In this document: piece after piece, positions 1 through 12,344 of the stretch
Position numbering within the stretch: position 1 is the stretch's first letter
Layout of the letters: every line of letters begins with the position of its first letter
Assembly: GCA_035771175.1 (NCBI GenBank)
Contig: CM069611.1
Location: 16,751,366-16,815,365 of the forward strand
Length of the DNA stretch: 64,000 nucleotides
From: Paratinospora sagittata
Lineage: Eukaryota > Streptophyta > Magnoliopsida > Ranunculales > Menispermaceae
Direction: 5' to 3'
Made by a program: the position numbers and the translations under genes
Notes under the pieces: generated by a model
The model's input: the letters and a program-made list of their open reading frames with translations, nothing else
Told to the model about the DNA's origin: nothing
The model's database searches: none

Positions 1-172
1 GTAAAAATTGAAAAAGAACATAGTTGGTATTATTTTAAAAAAATTCTCGAGATATATCTCGAGAAAGGATATAATTGGTATTTTTTTTTAAAAATCTTAC
101 TCTAGCAAAGGACTAGACGATAAATAAATAAAAAATCAAAGGGCATTTTGAAAAAGTGCTAAAAATTTCATC

Positions 173-184
173 CTATAAATAGGG
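173..184 (+). promoter_or_regulatory. TATA box of the element A LTR
   Basis: CTATAAATAGGG is a strong plant TATA box. It is conserved in the 3' LTR near 21619-21630, as expected of the LTR promoter that starts genomic RNA. The first A-rich, TCA-containing sequence about 25-35 nt downstream is the likely start region; that part is inference. Confidence 0.6.
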
Positions 185-380
185 GGGTCATTTTCAGATT
201 TCATTCAAACTTTTTAAAACTCTTCATTTTTAATATTTTCGATATTTTTGGAAAAAGCTCAAGGAATTGTTGTTTTACTACGCATTTCAAAGTGGTTATG
301 CATTCTAGTCTTTTTATTAAAAGTTTATATTCATATTATGGTTATGCACATGACTTTACTTTCACTAGTGAAATGTTATT

Positions 381-560
381 TGGGTTGGAAGTTAGCCCTT
401 GCGGAATTCTAGACGCAACTTATTCGGGGTTGGAAGTTGACCCCTACTGGATTGCTAAATGCAGCTTATTTGGGTTGGAAGTTGGCCCTTGCAAAATGCT
501 AAACGTAACTTATTTGGGTTGAAAGTTGACCTTTGCAGGATTGCTAAATGCAACTTATTA
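381..560 (+). repeat. 45-bp tandem repeat inside the element A LTR (4 copies; 2 in the 3' LTR)
   Basis: The block begins TGGGTTGGAAGTTGGCCC and recurs with starts near 381, 426, 471 and 515. The 3' LTR has the same block at about 21841 and 21885 only. The copy number changed after insertion, or in one LTR during reverse transcription. Confidence 0.85.
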
Positions 561-1128
561 TTTCATATTTCATAAACATATGCATATGTGTGCAATTGTT
601 GTTGTTATATTCCTTTTTGAATATTTATTTTGATGATTTGCCTAAAGAGTAGAAACCCGCTAGGGGACCCACTAGGCATAAGCTCACCCTTTCAATCTTA
701 TATTAGAAAATTAATTAGTCGTGGGTAATGCGGATATGCCAAAATAAAGAAAGAAAAGAATAAGTTGGTGCTACGAGATGAGATGAGATGAGACGTTGTT
801 CAATATGCGGGTCGGAAGTTATGCAAACACAATTGGTTGTTATATATATATATATAATATAAGTAAACTGGCAGAATGAATATTATTATAATAAATGAAA
901 TTGGTGAGGTTGCGGAGTTGTACAATAAAATGACTCTTACAACCATATATATATGTAGTATATATATGTATAAATGTGATGTTAATAAAAGCGAAGTTTG
1001 AGAAATTGTGCACCGAATTTGTATATGTGTTGGTACATGTTTGGCATTACAATTGTTTATCTTTGGATCAAAGAGTACAAATGAGAAAAGGAAAAAGAAA
1101 AGAGTACTAATTGGGGTGTTACAATTAA

Positions 1129-1140
1129 TGGTATCAGAGC
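1129..1140 (+). other. Primer-binding site of element A
   Basis: TGGTATCAGAGC lies five bases after the LTR end. This is the usual plant site complementary to the 3' end of initiator tRNA-Met and fixes the LTR/internal boundary and orientation. Confidence 0.9.
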
Positions 1141-2686
1141 GTGACGATCTTCGGGTGGGGACAGACACACCAGAAAGACGGACAAGTGCGACGAAACGTG
1201 ACAAACTTTCGACATCGAAAATTTTCTCGCCAAATTTGACGAACATCGAGTCGTGGTGTAATAGTCTTCTTAGTCAAGTGTCGGAGAAATGGTGAGTGAT
1301 ATACCAAATTGGATGTACATTACATCTATATAAGTGTATTAGATTAGTGGGTGTAAAATATTTGGTTAAGAAATAAATGATAGAAAAAGTTAACGAAAGT
1401 TAGAAATAAGAATGAAAGGAAGAAGAAGAGATCGGAGAAGAGAAGTGGTCGAGCAGATGGAGACACCGAAGAAGAAGGCGTTAAAAACAAATAAAAAAGA
1501 GTTGCAGCCCGACCAGCCGCGTGGCTGGGTGAGGACCTTCCCCCAGCCACGTGCTGGATGACCAGCATGGGCTGGGCAAATCCAGCCGCATGGCTGGGTT
1601 TAAATCCAGCTATGTGGCTGGATAAGCTTTAAAAAAGAAGAAGAAGAAGTGATACATCATATAATTATATGATGCCCAAAATCCATGCAACAAAATTATA
1701 TGTATAGTATGATATAGTTCAAATCCATAGTATATGTATAATATGATGGCGAATCATATATAATAGTTCAAATCCATGCAATAAAATTATATGTATATAC
1801 TTTATAATTCTATCATATTAATTTTGAATATCACTCTTCTATACCATGATACATATAATATCATAATATACTTAAATTTGTACATATGAATGTACTTGGA
1901 ACAAGTCCATTAATAAATAAACCACACAAGTTGGTAATAAAAAATAAAAAATAACAAAACAAAATAAAATTAATACTCAATAATATTAATAATCTTTAAG
2001 AAGTATATTTGTCAAAAGATAATATAATCCATGCAGGGCTATAATTGTATAATCCAAGAGTGAACCATATATACATACATATATCCAACAAAACCTATAT
2101 ATAACTACTCAAGGAAATAAAAATATATAAATATATACAAAGTGCACAATATACATGATTTATAAGTAAATATATGCATATAGTTGTAGATATATACATA
2201 TATAATTATACAAGTCTTTCAACCAAAAAAAAAAATGTAAAGGAAGAAAATAAACATTATTATACTTCATTGAATAAGGAAATAAATTATATTCATGTCA
2301 TTAAATTTCATTGTAAATACTAACAACAGTAGAAATTTATGATTTCAAAAATGTCGAAGCACAAAGATTGGGGAAAAATATGAGAAAAAAAAGAGTGAAT
2401 GCGGGAAAATCATACAAGGAAAATTTTGGAAATAAGCTAGAAGTGGTCAAATTTCCTTAGGAAATTGGTTGAGGTGGCACTCTTCAAATACATTAAAAGA
2501 TTAAAAAGGATTACGTTCGATACTCTTATTATAATTTGAAGGGCATTGAAGAAGAAAATAATGTATCAACATCATATTTGGATCCACAGAGACTAAGTTA
2601 ACGGAGGAGACATTAGGAAAATTTAGACTTGTATTAGCTTTCGTAATATGTCTATATTAACAAATACTATTTATTTAAACTTTTCT
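1141..2686 (+). other. Element A leader, first part (no convincing ORF)
   Basis: An AT-rich untranslated leader interrupted at 2687 by element B and resumed at 18718. I see no long ORF. The distinctive content is the GC-rich palindrome cluster at 1513-1621. After it come A+T-rich, partly repeated stretches around 1670-1830, in which the phrase CAAATCCATGCAA and relatives recur. Confidence 0.6.
1513..1621 (+). repeat. Cluster of five GC-rich short palindromes in the element A leader
   Basis: Five related self-complementary blocks begin CCAGC and end GCTGG. They lie at 1513-1528 (CCAGCCGCGTGGCTGG), 1543-1557, 1562-1575, 1582-1597 and 1606-1621. Each can fold into a 5-7-bp hairpin, or pair with any of the others, and they stand out against an AT-rich leader. 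Confidence 0.75.
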
Positions 2687-3107
2687 TGTCACATCCTGCC
2701 CGGACGTGCCTAAACCAGCGGAACACTCACAGACAAGGCGCGAATGCATTATAACAATAACCGAGTGCTCGGAAACACGATTAAGTACAAGTCTGATTTC
2801 ATTAATTTTAGAATATATTTGTACATGAAATAGTTAAGGGAACATCCTCCCAAAATTCCCAATGAATAATATAAAGGGAACAAAATGTGGGCCCAAAAAC
2901 TTGCACTCAGTCTACCCTAATCTCCTGTGAAAAATTGGATAACAACGGGGTGAGCTACACGCTCAGTGGGTAAAATAGTTCGTGAATATAACAATTAATA
3001 TATCAAACTTCATAATCAAATATCATAAATACGCATCAGAGCATCATAATCAATCCAACATGTATGTATGCATGACACCGTCTCGTATTAGTTCAATGAT
3101 TGTACGT

Positions 3108-4115
3108 TGTAATACCCCAAAAATTTCAAGGGTATTTACGTAATTATAAAAGATACTTTCTTTTATATTATTCTTGTCATAACGGAATGATTATTCTTAT
3201 CATATAAAAGATACTTTCTTTTATATTATTCTTGTCGGGATGATTATTCTTATCATATAAAAGATATTTTTTTATATTATTCTTGCCATTACGGGATGAT
3301 ATAAAAGATACTTTCTTTTATATTATTTTTGCCATAACGGGATGAAATAAAATATACTTTCTTTTATATTATTCTTGCCATAATGGAATGATTATTCTTA
3401 TCATATAAAAGATATTTCCTTTTATATTATTCTTGCCATAACGGGATGATTATTCTTATCATATAAAAGATACCTTCTTTTATTAAAGCTTCACCCACAT
3501 TATGGGATGAATATTATTCTTATCATATATAATTCCTTCAATTCCATAATTTAAAGATTGACATGTTTTCTTAAACAACCCCATAAAAGCAACTCAAATC
3601 TTTTCCATATATTTTTAATTTGCCTTCTTTTAAGCTATTGCCAATATACACCAAAGACATTCATAAAACCCTAAGCATATAAAACCTTCATATGCAATCT
3701 AACACCACTTTTTCTTCTCATATACTATCCCACCTAAGCTCATTCTTCCTCTTTGGAGATCTGTAGCCCTTGCAACTGGAAATCCTGCAACTACAAAAGT
3801 AAGTTTTATACTTTCTTTTCTTTTCTCCTCTACTTGTTGCATCTCTTTTTCATGTTTTAATCGAATGTTGTACCGACAACGTTGGTGTAGTGATGCATCA
3901 CATGTTCTTCTCAGCATTCTCATGGACATGGGTTGCCTATGAGTTCCATGTGTGGTTCTTCACCTCACCGTCCCTATTTTCGAGATTATTTCTCTTCTTT
4001 CATATTTTTACGGCATTAAGGGAGACAACAACAACTGTTGTGACCATGGCCAACAGATGCATGATAGTGTGTTATCTACTATCATCACACACCTCCAACG
4101 TGCATATATCACATG

Positions 4116-4157
<42 letters not shown>

Positions 4158-5661
4158 AACAGAGTGGTGGCACTTCTCTGCTATACAAATTTTATACATG
4201 ATGTATATACATATATCTTACTTATATGAGTAATATATATATTTGGGTAGGTACGTGTGACTAATTTAAATGTAATACATATGTATAGGTTGAGGACGTA
4301 CGTTACGCACTAAGACTTTTGAGAACAACGAACTGCGTGTATAACAGGTGGGGAAGATTCTATGCCCTTACAATATTTTATTTCGATATGTAGATAGGAA
4401 CATTAAATTAATTAAATTTATAGTATTATTAGATTGTTCGTGCATGTTTATCTTACATGATTATATATATTGTAATTGTTGGCCATGATAATAATGTACG
4501 TGTATGATTTGTTGTTCCGAGTTGATGTTAGATGTGTGTAATTCATGTGTACTTTAAAAGCTTGATGACGTGATATATGACATGATACTATTAGCATAAT
4601 TATTATAATAAAATTTATATGTGAATGCTAATATATTTGGCATTGTGATATGATACCATATGTTGCGGGGTTTGAATATATCATGTGAATACAAGTTATG
4701 TATCGTGCTTATGTCGCATGTGTGATACCGTGACTTCATTAAAGAACATGATTAAGATAAGAATAACACATATGAGACAGTTATTCTAAGGAATATCGCC
4801 AATGAATGTTTTGGGGCAGTTATTCTGATGAATATCGCCAATGATTATAATTATTATGGGGCAGTTATTCATTATGAATATCGCCAACTAAATCTTAATT
4901 TTGGGTAGTGCCACCCTGGATTTGATTTCCTAAAGGTACGTGATTTAGAACGTGATAAAATACTCGACTCAAACAATCAAATGTTGCAACGATTAATGTG
5001 TGAAACTTGTTTGTAATGTTCTTGTGTATATATCATGATAAAATGTTGTGAATTGTTTAGATGACCCACTGGGCTTTCAAGCTCACCCCTATTTTTCATA
5101 TGCAGGTACTTAAGAGAATAAAATCGAAAGTTCGCGACGTAGTTCAGAGTAGTAGGGGTGGATTAATTATTTTGTTAGTATTGTGGTGGCAGGGCTGAAC
5201 ATTTTTATTTGATTTTTAAAAGTTTATTATTTAAACGGGTTATATTGACAATCAAAACTTAGTGAACATTATTACGGTTAGTAAAGACCTTGTAATTTAT
5301 TTCACGTGTGAATACCTTGGACTTGAATTTATTAATTCTACTTGATGAATACATTTAAAAGGTTGTGTCCATAATGGATGGACAAGGGCAAGTACCCTCA
5401 CAATTCAATAGGAAAATTTGTTTAGTGGAATTATGTGGTCCTTGGCATGAAAATGAAAGGGAATTCGTTTATCTTAACCAGTAAGTTGGTTAGAAGAATA
5501 CAAATTCATATTTTTTTTGCAAATTTTACTATCTATATAATGGTTATGAGTTAAGATAGATGGATACGATTAGCATTTCGATTTTCAGTGATCTTTCTCG
5601 ATAAAATTAAAATATTCATTATTTTACTTGAAATTTAAGTTTTAAAAATCGGGGTGTTACA
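3108..5661 (+). mobile_element. Solo LTR S (2.55 kb) inside the 3' LTR of element B
   Basis: It starts TGTAATACCCC and ends GGGGTGTTACA, a long terminal inverted repeat typical of plant gypsy LTRs. ACGT flanks both sides, and the uninterrupted target is visible in the other B LTR at 17861-17870. No coding capacity, primer-binding site or polypurine tract is seen. It carries the block CACTGGGC...GCTCACCCC at 5067-5089 found in the other gypsy LTRs of this window. It is the product of LTR-LTR recombination and is younger than B. Confidence 0.85.
3145..3480 (+). repeat. AT-rich 44-59-bp minisatellite in solo LTR S (about 7 copies)
   Basis: The unit contains ATAAAAGATACTTTCTTTTA followed by a TTATTCTTGCCATAACGGGATG-type tail. 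Copies start near 3151, 3209, 3262, 3306, 3352, 3410 and 3469. TATAAAAGA and TCTTTTATA inside each unit are complementary, so each copy can form a small hairpin. Confidence 0.8.
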
Positions 5662-6630
5662 ACGTCGACTGAGTTCACGTACAGATGTCCCTCCCCAGAA
5701 GTAGCCGAGTTCTCACTGTACGTCCCTCCTCAGGAACGACGCCCATGGATTCACGTACATATGTCATTCCCAGGTAAACCCGAGTTCTCATTGTACGTCC
5801 CTCTCCAGAGAAAAATAATGAATAGTGAGCATTGCTTCTAACTATTCTATGAATCATAAACCACATACGTCCCTAGGTGGTGCTTATGTATGATGTCAAT
5901 GCATGAACAGGTCCAGTCTTTACTTATCATTAGACAAGATTTGACAGCGTCTGGTGATCATTATCAGGGTCGGTATCACCACGTGCAAGGACATTCAATA
6001 TTACTTGTACAAGCTGATAGCTTTCAAATAAGACCAACCAGATCAGTCTCCAGTTTGAGAGGTGAGACACGAGGTCTACTTAAATACCAATCGTCTAGAG
6101 CAACACGCTGCCTCCCATTCACTATTTAAAGTTACTGAGGACAAGACTGAGTTTGATTGAGCCAGATTGCTCACTAATCCGACATCACAACAATGTAATA
6201 CATGAACTCCAAATATACAGGCATAAATATGACAAGTATAAACATTATACGCAATAATGCAGTGTAAATGAATAATAAACATAATGATAAATGAATTTAA
6301 ATTTTAATAAAAGTTATAAGACATGCAAACCTATGTTTCATTCCCAACCTTTAGATAATAACTCCCTCGAGAACTAGCGCCTTCCCCCGAGTAGAATCGC
6401 GTTGCATCGTGAAGAGAGTCTTTAAAAAAGAGTCTCAAAAAGAGAAGAAAAACTCAAGGAAAATGAGAGAGAAAAGAAAAATCTCAAGGAGAAGTGATTT
6501 GGTGTGAGAAATGAGGACAGGGGGGGTTCCTTAAATAGGAAAAAGAAGTGCCCAAACCTTCAGGCAGTGACCCAAACGTTAGGGCATTGCCCGAAGTTCA
6601 TTTTTTTTTGTGCAATCCTAGGGTATTACA

Positions 6631-6646
6631 CTCTACCCCCTTAAAA
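6631..6646 (-). other. Polypurine tract of element B
   Basis: On the minus strand the sequence TTTTAAGGGGGTAGAG directly abuts the LTR start TGTAATACCC. This is the plus-strand priming site of reverse transcription and confirms that B runs on the minus strand. Confidence 0.8.
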
Positions 6647-7237
6647 GGATTTTGCCCTCGAAATGAGTCCAAGCAGTCATGATTGCTATCAGCGTGAGAT
6701 TCTTCATCGTCATCGTTTGCTAGCTCATGGTAGTGCATGTAAGGTCCCTGAATAACACTGTGGCCGGAAGAATCCTCAACATTATGAAACCATGGAGAGA
6801 AAATAGAGTGGGATTCGTCCTCAGAAAATTCCGACCTTTGCCTAACGGAGGGCAATGTAGGGCTTTGCATGTTGCATCGTTTAAGAGGAGGTAAGTTGAG
6901 CGGTGGGATGCTTTTTTGGTAGAAGATCTTTCCAAGATGAGGGCACGTGAGTGTGTCGGGCAAAACTGTTATGAAAAAGCCATGCACGCTCTGGCGATAA
7001 GGATCACTGTCTGTGGGGCGATGGAGTTGGTGATGCAAAGTAGTTGTGACTTGACTCAGATCCTGAAAAAGTTGCCACAGGTTTCCAAAGAGGCCATTGT
7101 GTGTGTGCATTACTACCTCCACCGGTATTATTTTCAGACATCTGCATAGTTATTTAAGTGAAATGATGCATTAAGATATTTGTAAACATAGTTCCATCAT
7201 TTTATTGATAAGTGAAATAGTAAAATGTATCACATCA

Positions 7238-7516
7238 TCAATTATTACTAGAAAACAATTCAGGGTATTTCTGTTTAATTGTTGCTTCTAGTTCCCATGT
7301 TGCTTTCTCAACTCCGTGGTGATCACAGAGTGCTTTCACAAGTGGTATGCTACGTCGCCTTAGTTCTTGAGTTTTTCTATCCATAATCTGTACCATTCTC
7401 TCCTGATACTTGTTTCCTTCTTCAACCCGAACCTCGACCAGAGGGATGATATGCGAAGGATCAGGACGATACTTTCGAAGCATGGATACGTGAAAAATGC
7501 CATGAACCTTAGACAT
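7238..7516 (-). pseudogene. Element B pol C-terminus, chromodomain-like
   Basis: The translation begins MSKVHGIFHVSMLRKYRPDP, the typical segment just after integrase in plant chromoviruses. It continues through an MDRKTQELRRRSIPLVK segment to a chromodomain-like end around EKATWELEATIKQKYPELF. In this family the domain targets integration to particular chromatin. The 92-residue piece is open but separated from integrase by stops and a frameshift. It ends with a stop about 600 bp before the polypurine tract. Confidence 0.8.
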
Positions 7517-7542
7517 GAACGATGGAAGGGATAGACGATAGG

Positions 7543-8830
7543 CTAGTTTACCAATACGTTCAATGATCTGAAATGGACCGATATATCATGGGGAGAACTT
7601 TTCCTTGATCCCAAAGCGTTTGCACCTCTTGTAGGCTGAACTTTTAGAAAAACCAAGTCCCCTTTATCAAATTCTAGAGGTTTTTTTAGCTTGTCAGCAT
7701 AGCTCTTCTGTCGACTTTGTGCAACACGAAGTCTCTCCTTTACTAGTGTGGTATTCTCAGAAGTCTCTTGAACTAGTTCAGGCCCCAACTGCAGTCGATT
7801 TGCCATACCTAACCAACATATCGGAGATCTTCAAGGGCGACCATAGAGAGCCTCGTATGGTGCCATGCCGATACTAGTTTGGTAGCTGTTGTTGTATGCA
7901 AACTCAGCCAAATGTAAATGTTTTGCCCATCCGTCATGAAAGTCCAAAATGCAGCACCGTAACATATTCTCCAAGATCTGGATTAGACGCTCTGACTGCC
8001 CATCAGTCTGAGGGTGAAAGGCTGTGCTCATGGTGATCCTGGAGCCCATTCTACTCTTGAAGCTTTGCCAAAACTTTGATATGAATCGAAGGTCTCGATT
8101 AGAGACGATCATAAGTGGTATGCCATATAGGTGCACGATCTCTCTTTCATACTGTTCGGCAAGCTTGGCGGGGTTATCCGTGAACTTTATTGGTAAAAAG
8201 TGTGCAGACTTTGTAAGTCTGTCAATGATAACCCAGATAACATCTTGCCCTTTATTATTTCAAGGAAAGGCCGTAACAAAGTCCATTGCGATGTTCTCTT
8301 ACTTCCATTCTCCAATAGGTAAAGGCTGGAAAAGTCCAGAGGGAAGTCTACATTCTGCTTTAACTTGCTGGCAAACGAGACATCGAGCAACGAAGTCTGC
8401 AACCGCCTTCTTCATTCCAGAAAACCAGAATTGTCGCTTGACATCCTTGTACATCTTGTCACCCCCAGGATGCATAGTGAACCTCGAATAGTGCATCTAT
8501 GTGAGCACTTTATTTCGAACCTCAGGATCGTTCAGTGGACAGAGACGTTTTTTTAAAAAAATGGCTCTGTCTTCAGATACCGACCAGTGAGGAAGGTTCT
8601 GTCCGCTGAGTAGAAGTTCTCGTTTCTCCATTAACATAGGGTCGTTGACTTGAGCTGCTGAAATCTTTTGAACCAGCTCAGAGTTTGCTGATAATTGAGA
8701 GAGTTGTGATTCTCTTCCCTCCTCGATCAGCTGTAGGTTAAAATTCTCCATCTCTGTAGCTAACTTCCCCATCTCGAAGTTAAAAGTGCAAGCAACATAA
8801 GATTTTCTACTCAGGGCATCAGTCACAACA
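7543..8830 (-). pseudogene. Element B integrase (broken)
   Basis: Minus-strand fragments give the zinc-binding region (MHPGGDKMYKDVKRQFW, then CLVCQQVK). The catalytic core follows: MDFVTAFP, the second-aspartate region read as SNRDLRF (consensus SDRDLRF, so the aspartate is changed to asparagine), and FHPQTDGQSERLI. Next are EFAYNNSYQTS and the C-terminal YADKLKKPLEFDKGDLVFLK. At least three in-frame stops and a frameshift near 7810-7830 separate the pieces. It would have inserted the cDNA copy into the genome. Confidence 0.85.
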
Positions 8831-10040
8831 TTGGCCTTACCAGGATGGTACTAGAGTTGAAAGTCATAATCTTTCAAGAATTTCAACCATCGTCTTTGGC
8901 GGAGGTTTAGGTCTCTCTAGGTGTAGATGTACTTAAGACTCATGTGATTCGAGAAGACCTCAAACCAGTCACCGTATAGGTAATGACGCCATAACTTCAG
9001 TGCGAATACGACAACTGCAAGTTTCAAGTCATGCGTTGGGTAATTACCCTCATGAATCTTCAGTTGCCTCGAAGCATATGAACAACTTGGCCTTCTCACA
9101 TTAGTACTGCGCCTAAGCCTTGGAGAGAAGCGTCGGTGTATAATGAAAATCTAACTCCATTTCTTGGAGTGATTTGTACTGGTGCTGTCGTGAGGCTTTT
9201 CTTCAATTCCTAAAATGATGCTTCACAGGCGAGATTCCAGATGAATCGCACGTCTTTCCGAGTGAGGTTGGTCATAGGTTTAGCAATCTTTGAGAAATCC
9301 TTGATGAAACGTCTGTAATAGCCAACCAAACTAAGAAAACTCCTAATCTGAGTAACAGTGGTAGGCTACTTCTAGTTTAAAATCGCTTTAACCTTTGAAG
9401 GATCCACCTCAACTCCATTGCCTGAAACCACATGACCCAGGAATTGAACTCGCTTCGCCCAAAATTCGCACTTACTCAACTTTGCATACAATTGGTGGCT
9501 TCTCAAGGACTGGAAGACAATCCTCAGATGTATCTTATGATGTTCCTTGGTTGAGGAATATATCATCCACAAAGACCACCACAAATCGATCTAAATATAG
9601 CCTGAAAATGCGGTTCATCAAATCCATGAACATAGCAGGTGCATTTGTTAGATCGAACGACATAACCAAGAACTCGTAAAGACCGTACCGAGTTCTGAAT
9701 GTTGTCTTGGTAATGTCCGACTCTCTGATCCGGAGTTGATGATAACCGGATCGTAAATCAATCTTAGTGAAGTATTTGGCATCTCTAAGTTGGTCGAACA
9801 GGTCATCGATCCTAGGTAGTGGATATCTGTTCTTGATGGTGATGTTATTCAACTTGCGGTAGTCGATGAAAAGTTATAACGATCCATCCTTTTTGCGAAC
9901 AAATAGAACTGGAGTGCCCTAGGGTGATGAGCTTTTCCTGATGAAACCATTACTCTCCAATTCTTTCAGTTGTTTGTCCAATTCGACCAGCTCGACATTG
10001 GACATTTTGTATGGTGGAATTGAGATAGGCCCGATCCCAG
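8831..10040 (-). pseudogene. Element B reverse transcriptase and RNase H (broken)
   Basis: RT segments include [43 protein letters not shown] and the active site VVVFVDDIF, with both aspartates kept. After a frameshift comes [20 protein letters not shown] (about 9395-9500). RNase H shows [17 protein letters not shown] and the HPGKANVVTDALSRK end near 8810-8850. Stops and frameshifts occur throughout. Many stops sit where the family has Trp or Gln codons. Confidence 0.85.
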
Positions 10041-10249
10041 ATACAAGGTTGATCTCAAAATCGAATTTCCTAATTGGAGGTAGACCAGGAAGGTCATTTA
10101 GAAAAACTCTTGGGAATTCAGATATTACTGGATATCGTGTACTTCGAGAGGGTACAGTGCTGGTGATTTATTGTCATCACCAAGGGATAAAGCTCGAAGC
10201 TGTGCCTTGAGAAGTGCAACAGTCGAGTTGTGTATCCACTTCCTCGTTT

Positions 10250-10640
10250 CCTAAATCTTGAAAAACTCCCCAGTAGGCAAGGTTAACTGAATTTGCTTAT
10301 TCATACAATCAATCCTTGCATTCAGTGGTGCGAGCTAGTTCATGCCGAGGATGATGTCGAAGTCTTCAATGTCCATCACAAAGAGATCTGCATATATTAT
10401 TTGTTCTGACATTCGAAGCTCACATCGATAACACTGCAAATTCACGTCAATACCAGATCCTAATGGTGATGTGACATGGATTGTGATGTCTGTGGGTTCA
10501 GGAAGCAACCCAAAATGCCTTACCAATGCAGAAGATATAAAGGAATGCGTAGCACCCAAATTGAACAAGACATGCACCATTGTATTGAACAAGAAAAATG
10601 TTCCTTCAACTACATTGTTGTCTGGGAGGGGTTGTTGAGC
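10250..10640 (-). pseudogene. Element B aspartic protease (broken)
   Basis: The open piece at 10335-10592 contains VLFNLGATHSFIS, matching the retroelement protease site DTGATHSFI with D and T replaced by N and L. It ends in DLFVMDIEDFDIILGMN, the conserved end of the domain. With the catalytic aspartate gone it cannot be active. It lies directly downstream of the gag zinc knuckle. Confidence 0.8.
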
Positions 10641-11932
10641 GATGACAAACGCTCTGCCCTGGTTCCGTTGCCCCTGGTTCTGGCTGGGTTGGGCATTAGC
10701 AGCAGGTGGGGCTTGTTGGACTAGAACAGTGGGAACAGGTTGCCGTGGTTGCTAAAGGTGGGGGCAAGCATTTCTTACATGGCCCTGTTGGCCGCAGTTG
10801 AAACACGTCACCTTCTGCTGCTGATGGTTCTGTTGGTCATGCTGATTGTGGTGCTGACCACCACCCCTGCTATTGTCGTTTTGACGGCCACCCCTGCAAT
10901 TACGACCTCCTCGGCCATGATTGCGAAAACCTTGATGGCCAGGGTTAGACGGTTCAGCTGCAGGTGCTGTAGCCTCATTCTTCTGAATAGGGTCTGGGAG
11001 GGCTGGGTTTTGATTATAGAAGGGCTTCTTCTTGTTGCCTTGCAGCGAGCCCTGTTGAGAAAACGTTGCAGGCCATTTTTCTTGTTCATTCTCTGCTTCT
11101 GCTCAATCTTTTCCTGCTCAAAGTTCATGGCCTTGTCAACGACCTCCTTGTAAATCTAGAGATCCAAGATCGACAAGGTTAGTTGAATGTCAAGACGAAG
11201 GCCATTGTAGAATTTCTCGGTCTTATCTTGCTCCGTTGAGATGGTGGAGAAAGAGTAGACCATTAATTCTTTAAACCTGACAGCATATTCCCTGACTGTC
11301 ATGTCGCCTTGGTATAACTTGGCAAACTTCTGGCGCTTCTACCTCTTCACAGTGCCAGGGAAGTACTCATCGATAAACAATGACTCGAACTGCAGCCAAG
11401 TCATCTCAATGGTGTTGACCCTTGGGTCCTCCTTCAGTATTATCCACCATGTATTTGCTCTACCAATAAGTTGGTAGGATGTAATTGGAATCTTACGAGC
11501 CTCATCGACTCCCATTACATTGAGAGCCTTCTTCGACTCATCCAACCATTTCTCCTCCTCCTCCACATCAATGGTGCCAGCAAAAGTAAGGGGTTGTAGC
11601 CTATTATACTTCATAATCTGGTCGGTTTGAGTCTCCGACCCAGATCTAACAGGTGCCTGAACAGTGACAACCTAATTGGTCGTGGTCTCATGAACGACCA
11701 TCTGAACAGTTACTTTCATTGCCTCGATAAATCCAGCAAAAAAGACCTCCATACTCGAAGGCATGGCAAAGGATGTGGGCTGGGGTGACACTGCCGCCTG
11801 CCCAGACGTAGTGGCAGTGTCGGGTGTGGCCTACGCTGTCGTCGGAGGTGGCATTTCCTGGTTCTGAATCTCAGGAGGTGCCTCCTCTGCTGGACGGACA
11901 GTGCATGGCCTTCCTCTCTTTTTGGTTTGCAT
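10641..11932 (-). pseudogene. Element B gag (broken), with intact zinc knuckle
   Basis: The likely start codon is at 11932 (protein begins MQTKKRGRP). The retrotransposon gag core is seen at 11339-11614 (RLQPLTFAGTIDVEE through FESLFIDEYFPGTVKR). A CCHC zinc knuckle, CFNCGQQGHVRNACP, lies near 10760-10805 and binds packaged RNA in this family. In-frame stops and frameshifts divide it. The region between core and knuckle is basic and rich in Asn, Gln and Gly. Confidence 0.8.
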
Positions 11933-12344
11933 TTTCTCATTGGCAATGAGAAAATAAAACCATGATTTAGGAACTGTAAGCCAAGTATAATGTTATGATA
12001 TTCTCAACAACAAGTTCGAGAGTACTACAATATAAAAACCACTTATTTTTTTGAGTATGGTATAAGGTTTTTGTTGAGGAATCAAAGAATCTTATGTGCC
12101 TCGTATGTTTGGCCATGGTGTAAAACAAGGTTAGAATGTTTATATAATAAGTATGAAACTTTGCAAGTATTTCAAATGTTTTGGTTCTGGTTTTTATGAA
12201 CATACATATATATATATATATATATATTTCATTGAAAATCCATACGAGTCATAAAAATTCTAAGATTTTCCTCGGTAAGTATCCTGATCTAACGTTCTAT
12301 CACAATCTTATGTATTCAAACTCTTTCACTTAGTTTTTTTTACT

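Larger units (their letters stand above)
1..1123 (+). repeat. 5' LTR of element A (start truncated by window)
   Basis: Near-identical to 21445-22484 apart from indels. It ends in GGGGTGTTACA, immediately before the primer-binding site. It contains four tandem copies of a 45-bp unit (about 381-560) where the right LTR has two. A perfect palindrome at 44-65 is also present in the other copy. Confidence 0.9.
2687..6630 (-). repeat. 3' LTR of element B, interrupted by solo LTR S
   Basis: Segments 2687-3107 and 5662-6630 align to the LTR at 17444-18717. In plus orientation both begin TGTSACAYCC and both end GTATTACA. The left copy has an additional duplicated block around 5730-5800 (ACGTACATATGTC and surroundings) that the right copy lacks, so the LTRs differ by a repeat-mediated indel. 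In sense orientation a TATA-like CCTATTTAAGG lies near 6529-6539. Confidence 0.85.

Noticed and set aside
800..1246. 148-codon minus-strand ORF
   Set aside because: It spans the LTR/primer-site boundary of element A in antisense and is rich in residues from AT-rich DNA.
3145..3480. CRISPR-like array
   Set aside because: Units are contiguous and variable in length with no unique spacers, and the genome is a plant.
4118..4152. (TA)n and (CA)n runs (also near 12205, 17246, 30540, 34880, 35148, 50090)
   Set aside because: Ordinary plant microsatellites with no context suggesting function.
3890..4201. 103-codon ORF in solo LTR S
   Set aside because: It lies inside an LTR, ends in a TA microsatellite, and has no recognisable domain.
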